Source of the DNA: Thermosphaera aggregans DSM 11486
GTDB taxonomy: Archaea; Thermoproteota; Thermoprotei_A; Sulfolobales; Desulfurococcaceae
Assembly (NCBI RefSeq): GCF_000092185.1
Contig: NC_014160.1
Span: 62,001-126,000, forward strand
DNA length: 64,000 nucleotides
Reading direction: 5' to 3'
The position numbers and the translations under genes were made by a program. How positions within the stretch are numbered: position 1 is the stretch's first letter; each line of letters opens with the position of its first letter. Shown in pieces: positions 60,730 through 64,000 of the stretch. The notes under the pieces are model-generated. The model was not told the DNA's origin and did not search any database. It was given only the letters and a program-made list of their open reading frames with translations.

Positions 60730-61793
60730 GCATTCTTCACCACGTAAACTATCCTGGTTAACCCGCTGTGGACGTAGTCATAATACTTCTCTACAAGATT
60801 TAATCCTGTGCGAGATATTATATCGTCAACGAAGTCTTCGAGAAACAGTGGTGCAAGAAAGGATGCATACCCGTTGCTTCTCACCCATGATGGTATTTTC
60901 TCGATAAACTGAGAGTAGATGGATGCAACGGCTTCACCGTGTGTACTAGCTCCTCTACCGTAAGGCGGGTCTGTTGCAACAGCGTCAATGCCCGATAGGT
61001 TGATTTCTGTGGAATCTCCGAGCACTGGTATGGCGTTAGCCTTATAGTATCTGAGGTTTTTCTCCATTCCGTGGACAAGGCCCCAGTCTAGCTCTATCCC
61101 GATAGAGGATATGCCAATAGCCGAAGCAATTATCGGTATTGTACCCGTACCGGCAAAAGGATCTGCTATCACATCTCCTTCTCTAACTCTTGCAAGATTT
61201 ATCAATGCTTTCGCAAGCCTAGGGTTCAAAGCTATGCTCCGGTCGAAGGGCTTGTAAAACCCCTCGTTAAAACCTGGAATGCTGTCCCTATGCTTATGGG
61301 TTTTCACTCCTAGGAAGACTACCCCATTAGAAAAGAGCAACCGGTACTCGCAACCTTTCGAGTAGGAGGTATTGAGCCCTGTTGATTTGGTCAGCAGGGA
61401 AACATAACTTTCCACCGTTTTTTCACTAGCAGTTTTCTTCATATTGGAAACGTGTAGCCAGCCACGTGGAAGCGGATCCGGGAGTTGGAAGTTAAGCGCA
61501 GGATTCTCAGGGTCGTCTATACCTAAAATAATACCCGCCTCCCTCAGGAAGCCCGCCCTCTCCATAATTCCGCCAAGAATTCTAAAAGGCATTCTACTGG
61601 TGCATATCATGGTGGTACAGCTTAGCCCGACTTTGTAACCGTAGGTTTCGAGAAGGGCTTTCAACTCTCCAATGCTCAAGTATTCATTAGCCCCGTTTAA
61701 CACGAAATATGCAACCGTCTCAGGCCCGTGTAATGATTTAAACTTCTCAGCACATGTTAATTCTTTATGCTGAACTGTTTGGCTCCTAATCAA
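60726..61793 (-). CDS. tRNA (guanine-N2) methyltransferase, Trm-G10/Trm11 type
   Basis: Likely methylates guanine 10 of tRNA. It is 355 residues: an N-terminal THUMP-bearing half, then a Rossmann methyltransferase with VIADPFAGTGTIPI (SAM-binding) and ATDPPYGRG (catalytic DPPY). TTG at 61793 overlaps the PRPP-synthase stop, which is the typical layout here; the frame continues to 61841. It precedes RNase Z on the same transcript. Confidence 0.9.
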   Translation of the reverse strand: MIRSQTVQHKELTCAEKFKSLHGPETVAYFVLNGANEYLSIGELKALLETYGYKVGLSCTTMICTSRMPFRILGGIMERAGFLREAGIILGIDDPENPALNFQLPDPLPRGWLHVSNMKKTASEKTVESYVSLLTKSTGLNTSYSKGCEYRLLFSNGVVFLGVKTHKHRDSIPGFNEGFYKPFDRSIALNPRLAKALINLARVREGDVIADPFAGTGTIPIIASAIGISSIGIELDWGLVHGMEKNLRYYKANAIPVLGDSTEINLSGIDAVATDPPYGRGASTHGEAVASIYSQFIEKIPSWVRSNGYASFLAPLFLEDFVDDIISRTGLNLVEKYYDYVHSGLTRIVYVVKNA

Positions 61794-62700
61794 CCCGTTC
61801 CAACACCTTTCCAATAGCTTCAGCCACTCTCCCTGAGACATCAGCGTATTCGACTAAATCATCCTGTATTTTCAACCCTAAAGTGTTCGCTAAGATAACC
61901 TTTCTAACACCCGCGGCACGTATCTTCTCTAAGGCGTTTCCAATGAGCAAGCCGTGTGTAGCGGCCACGATTACAGAGGAAGCCCCTGCCTCCAGCAGTA
62001 GTTTCGAAGACTCAGCTATGGTGCCGCCGGTACTTATAATATCGTCTACTACAATTATGTCTTCTCCCCTGATCCTAATTTCGCGTGGCTGGTAAGATAC
62101 TTGCCCCGTAATCCTGTCCCGAGTTTTTACTAGATAGTCAAATCTTAACCCTAGTTTCACTGCGGCGTGTTCCGCTCTTTTAAGGGCTCCCTTGTCAGGG
62201 GCTATGACAATAGGGTTTGATGAATACTTAAGAGCCTCTTGGACGAGGAGGTCTGACACTAGAAGATTTACAACTCTACCTTGAAACTCGGTTAGTTTAT
62301 CTGGGTTGTGCGAGTCAACTGTTACTAGCCCTGTGGCTCCTAAATGCCTAAGTGTTTTCAGGACGATGCTGAAGGATACGGGTTCCCCAGCGAGGAAGAG
62401 TTTGTCCTGCCTCGAATACGCAAGGTATGGTATGACTAGTTTAACATCTACTGCTCCAGCCCTTAAACAGGCGTCAACCAGCATTAAGGTTTCCATAACG
62501 CTCTTATCTTGCCCCGGGTACATAGTGTTAACGACAACAGCTGTCCTAGAGCTAAGTAGGTCCGGGTTTTCAATTCTCACATATTGCTCGCCATCGGGAA
62601 ACTCTTTCCAGAGAACCTTGGCTATAGGGTAATTCAGAGTTGAAGCTACTTTTACTGCCTGCTCTAAATAATTTCTACCAGGTACTATCACGGCGCTCAT
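61786..62700 (-). CDS. prs: Ribose-phosphate pyrophosphokinase (PRPP synthase)
   Basis: Makes PRPP from ribose 5-phosphate and ATP for nucleotide, His and Trp synthesis. It is 304 residues. The PRPP loop is VVDDIISTGGTIAES near 213-227; YLAYSRQDK (flexible loop), DSHNPDKL and KEFPDGEQYVRIEN are family markers. ATG at 62700. First gene of a three-gene transcript with the tRNA methyltransferase and RNase Z. Confidence 0.96.
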   Translation of the reverse strand: MSAVIVPGRNYLEQAVKVASTLNYPIAKVLWKEFPDGEQYVRIENPDLLSSRTAVVVNTMYPGQDKSVMETLMLVDACLRAGAVDVKLVIPYLAYSRQDKLFLAGEPVSFSIVLKTLRHLGATGLVTVDSHNPDKLTEFQGRVVNLLVSDLLVQEALKYSSNPIVIAPDKGALKRAEHAAVKLGLRFDYLVKTRDRITGQVSYQPREIRIRGEDIIVVDDIISTGGTIAESSKLLLEAGASSVIVAATHGLLIGNALEKIRAAGVRKVILANTLGLKIQDDLVEYADVSGRVAEAIGKVLERVD

Positions 62701-62761
62701 TAAACCACTCCTAGTTCAACTTATAAGGCTTTATTCATAAAAACCCTTATAGTGAGACCCA

Positions 62762-63844
62762 ATGGGTTTTGATCCTGATCAACCCGGCGTTAAGGAAGCG
62801 GTTCTATGGGAGCCTTTACCGGGGGGAAGAGTGAAATGCAACCTCTGCCACAGGCGCTGTGTAATCGTGCAGGACGCTTACGGGGCTTGCGGCGTAAGAT
62901 ATAATCATGAGGGTAGGCTCTACACTTTAGTATACGGCATGCTCACTGCGGCTAACCCCGACCCTATTGAGAAGAAGCCCTTAATGCACTTCCACCCTGG
63001 TGCGTACGTTTTCTCGATCTCAACGGTAGGGTGTAACTTCTACTGTAAGTTTTGCCAGAACTGGGTGTTGAGTCAGACACGTAGGGAAAGGGTTTACGGC
63101 GAACTGTTCACGCCGGAGGAGGTGGTGGAGCAAGCTATTTCGAAAGGCTGCGTCGGTGTAAGCTACACTTACAACGAGCCCACAGTATTTTACGAGTTCA
63201 TGCATGACGTCGCATTGTTGGCTAAGGAAAAGGGATTGTTTAACACTATAGTGACAAATGGTTATATGACACCTGAAGCGATCAGGATGCTTAGAGGGCT
63301 AATAGATGCCGCGACTGTTGATTTTAAAGCATCGGGAAACAAGGACTTCTACAGAAAGTTCATGGGGGTTCCAGATCCCGAACCGATTTTCGACTCTATC
63401 CTTGAGATGAAGAAGCAGGGATGGTGGATTGAAATAACTAATCTAATCGTGCCCGAGGTAGGTGATGGGGAGGAGGACTTGAAAAGGCTTGCGGAATGGG
63501 TTAGGGATAATTTAGGTGCTGAAACACCGTTCCACCTTCTAAGATTCCACCCGGAGTACCTGCTTAACGACTTGCCCCCGACTCCTGTGAAGACTTTGGA
63601 AAGGCTGGCTGAACTAGCCTTGGAGACTGGTTTAAAGCACGTGTACATTGGAAACGTGTGGGGTCATAGGCTGGAGAACACGTACTGTCCCTCATGCGGC
63701 AACCTTGTTGTGGAGAGGAAAGGGTTTTTCATAACAAAGTGGAAATTAACAAGCGAATTCAAATGCCAGGTCTGTAATTACCAATTAAACTTTAAAGGAG
63801 CCTTCCACGGTTCTAAATCAAGAGATTATTTAATGTGGTGGTGA
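62762..63844 (+). CDS. AmmeMemoRadiSam-system radical SAM enzyme (AmrS-like)
   Basis: A 360-residue radical SAM protein of the pyruvate-formate-lyase-activating-like AmrS group. The 4Fe-4S motif is CNFYCKFC near 90-97; an N-terminal CNLCHRRC set and GACGVR precede it, and a C-terminal zinc ribbon (CPSCGN ... CQVC) ends it. VSYTYNEPTVFYEF is the conserved SAM-binding region. The partner Memo and AMMECR1 genes are not in view. The ATG at 62762 is divergent from prs. It overlaps the next gene as GTGA. Confidence 0.92.
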   Translation: MGFDPDQPGVKEAVLWEPLPGGRVKCNLCHRRCVIVQDAYGACGVRYNHEGRLYTLVYGMLTAANPDPIEKKPLMHFHPGAYVFSISTVGCNFYCKFCQNWVLSQTRRERVYGELFTPEEVVEQAISKGCVGVSYTYNEPTVFYEFMHDVALLAKEKGLFNTIVTNGYMTPEAIRMLRGLIDAATVDFKASGNKDFYRKFMGVPDPEPIFDSILEMKKQGWWIEITNLIVPEVGDGEEDLKRLAEWVRDNLGAETPFHLLRFHPEYLLNDLPPTPVKTLERLAELALETGLKHVYIGNVWGHRLENTYCPSCGNLVVERKGFFITKWKLTSEFKCQVCNYQLNFKGAFHGSKSRDYLMWW

Positions 63845-64000
63845 AAATTCCCTACTACATTATCGTCTTAGGGACGGCGGGTAGCGGCAAGACTACTTTG
63901 ACGAGTATGTTGATGAACTATCTCGACTCCCATCAGATGGATGTGGCGGCAGTGAACCTTGACCCTGCTGTGGAGGAGCTTCCTTATAATCCCGACGTTG
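63841..64000 (+). CDS. GPN-loop GTPase, N-terminal part (cut by window edge)
   Basis: The first 53 codons of a GTPase. IVLGTAGSGKTTLTSMLMNY is the Walker A region and VNLDPAVEELPYNP the start of the GPN-type switch region, as in archaeal Gpn/XAB1-family proteins. The GTG at 63841 overlaps the AmrS stop. The rest lies beyond the window. Confidence 0.85.
   Translation, partial: MKIPYYIIVLGTAGSGKTTLTSMLMNYLDSHQMDVAAVNLDPAVEELPYNPDV

Noticed and set aside
1-64000. CRISPR arrays and insertion sequences
   Set aside because: Prompted by the Cas4-like gene and the recombinase, I looked for regularly spaced repeats, terminal inverted repeats and transposase motifs and found none.

Overview
The window reads as a gene-dense stretch of chromosome from a hyperthermophilic crenarchaeon (Thermoproteota), most like Desulfurococcales such as Desulfurococcus or Thermosphaera; the genus is a guess. 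Supporting signs are an A-type ATP synthase operon, MCM next to a Gins23-type GINS gene, small and large RFC subunits side by side, a HerA-NurA pair, two tungsten aldehyde:ferredoxin oxidoreductases, protein families known mainly from this group (DUF2258- and DUF2139-like), a tRNA-Pro with a bulge-helix-bulge intron, TATA boxes, and many TTG/GTG starts preceded by GGTG-type ribosome sites. No rRNA, CRISPR array, insertion sequence or prophage is visible.

Layout. 1-8.4 kb: mixed housekeeping (DUF2258, a DHH phosphoesterase, a tyrosine recombinase with a C-terminal zinc ribbon, an M28-like peptidase, ProRS, diphthamide ligase, an MBL hydrolase). 8.4-17.4 kb: a complete minus-strand ATP synthase operon read D-(UPF0216)-H-I-K-E-C-F-A-B. 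17.5-27.5 kb: a region rich in nucleic-acid and nucleotide enzymes: two Nudix hydrolases, endonuclease IV, HerA and NurA, and a tight plus-strand run of DHH phosphoesterase, histone-deacetylase-like amidohydrolase, CYTH, Nudix and a solitary Cas4-like nuclease. 27.5-34.6 kb: a truncated MBL gene, a PsiE-like membrane protein, a SAM-hydrolysing enzyme, tRNA-Ile, an amidohydrolase-like protein without metal ligands, a DUF2139-like protein, an AOR/FOR and riboflavin kinase.

34.6-38.7 kb: a minus-strand Mrp/MBH-type antiporter module (F, G, DUF4040, MbhE-MbhF fusion, C, E, D) with no hydrogenase genes and no full MrpA. 38.8-42.3 kb: an ABC exporter with two permeases, DUF998, ribosomal protein eS25 and tRNA-Gly. 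42.4-45.4 kb: a frameshifted MscS-like remnant, then a second AOR translationally coupled to a MoaD-like sulfur carrier. 45.6-52.3 kb: replication genes (mcm, gins23, rfcS, rfcL, orc1/cdc6). 52.6-64 kb: an ion transporter, a thioesterase, tRNA-Pro, and a cluster weighted to RNA metabolism (CCA-adding enzyme, ThpR, UPF0201, RNase Z, a Trm-G10 methyltransferase), then PRPP synthase, an AmrS-like radical SAM enzyme and the start of a GPN-loop GTPase. One 761-base stretch (59216-59976) has no intact gene, only a broken small regulator-like frame.

Working together: the antiporter module and ATP synthase point to an ion-gradient energy economy, fed by ferredoxin-reducing tungsten enzymes. The best candidate for something undescribed is the 17.5-27.5 kb repair/nucleotide neighbourhood, especially the five-gene run facing HerA-NurA. 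This is inference from gene content and spacing, not proof of a system.
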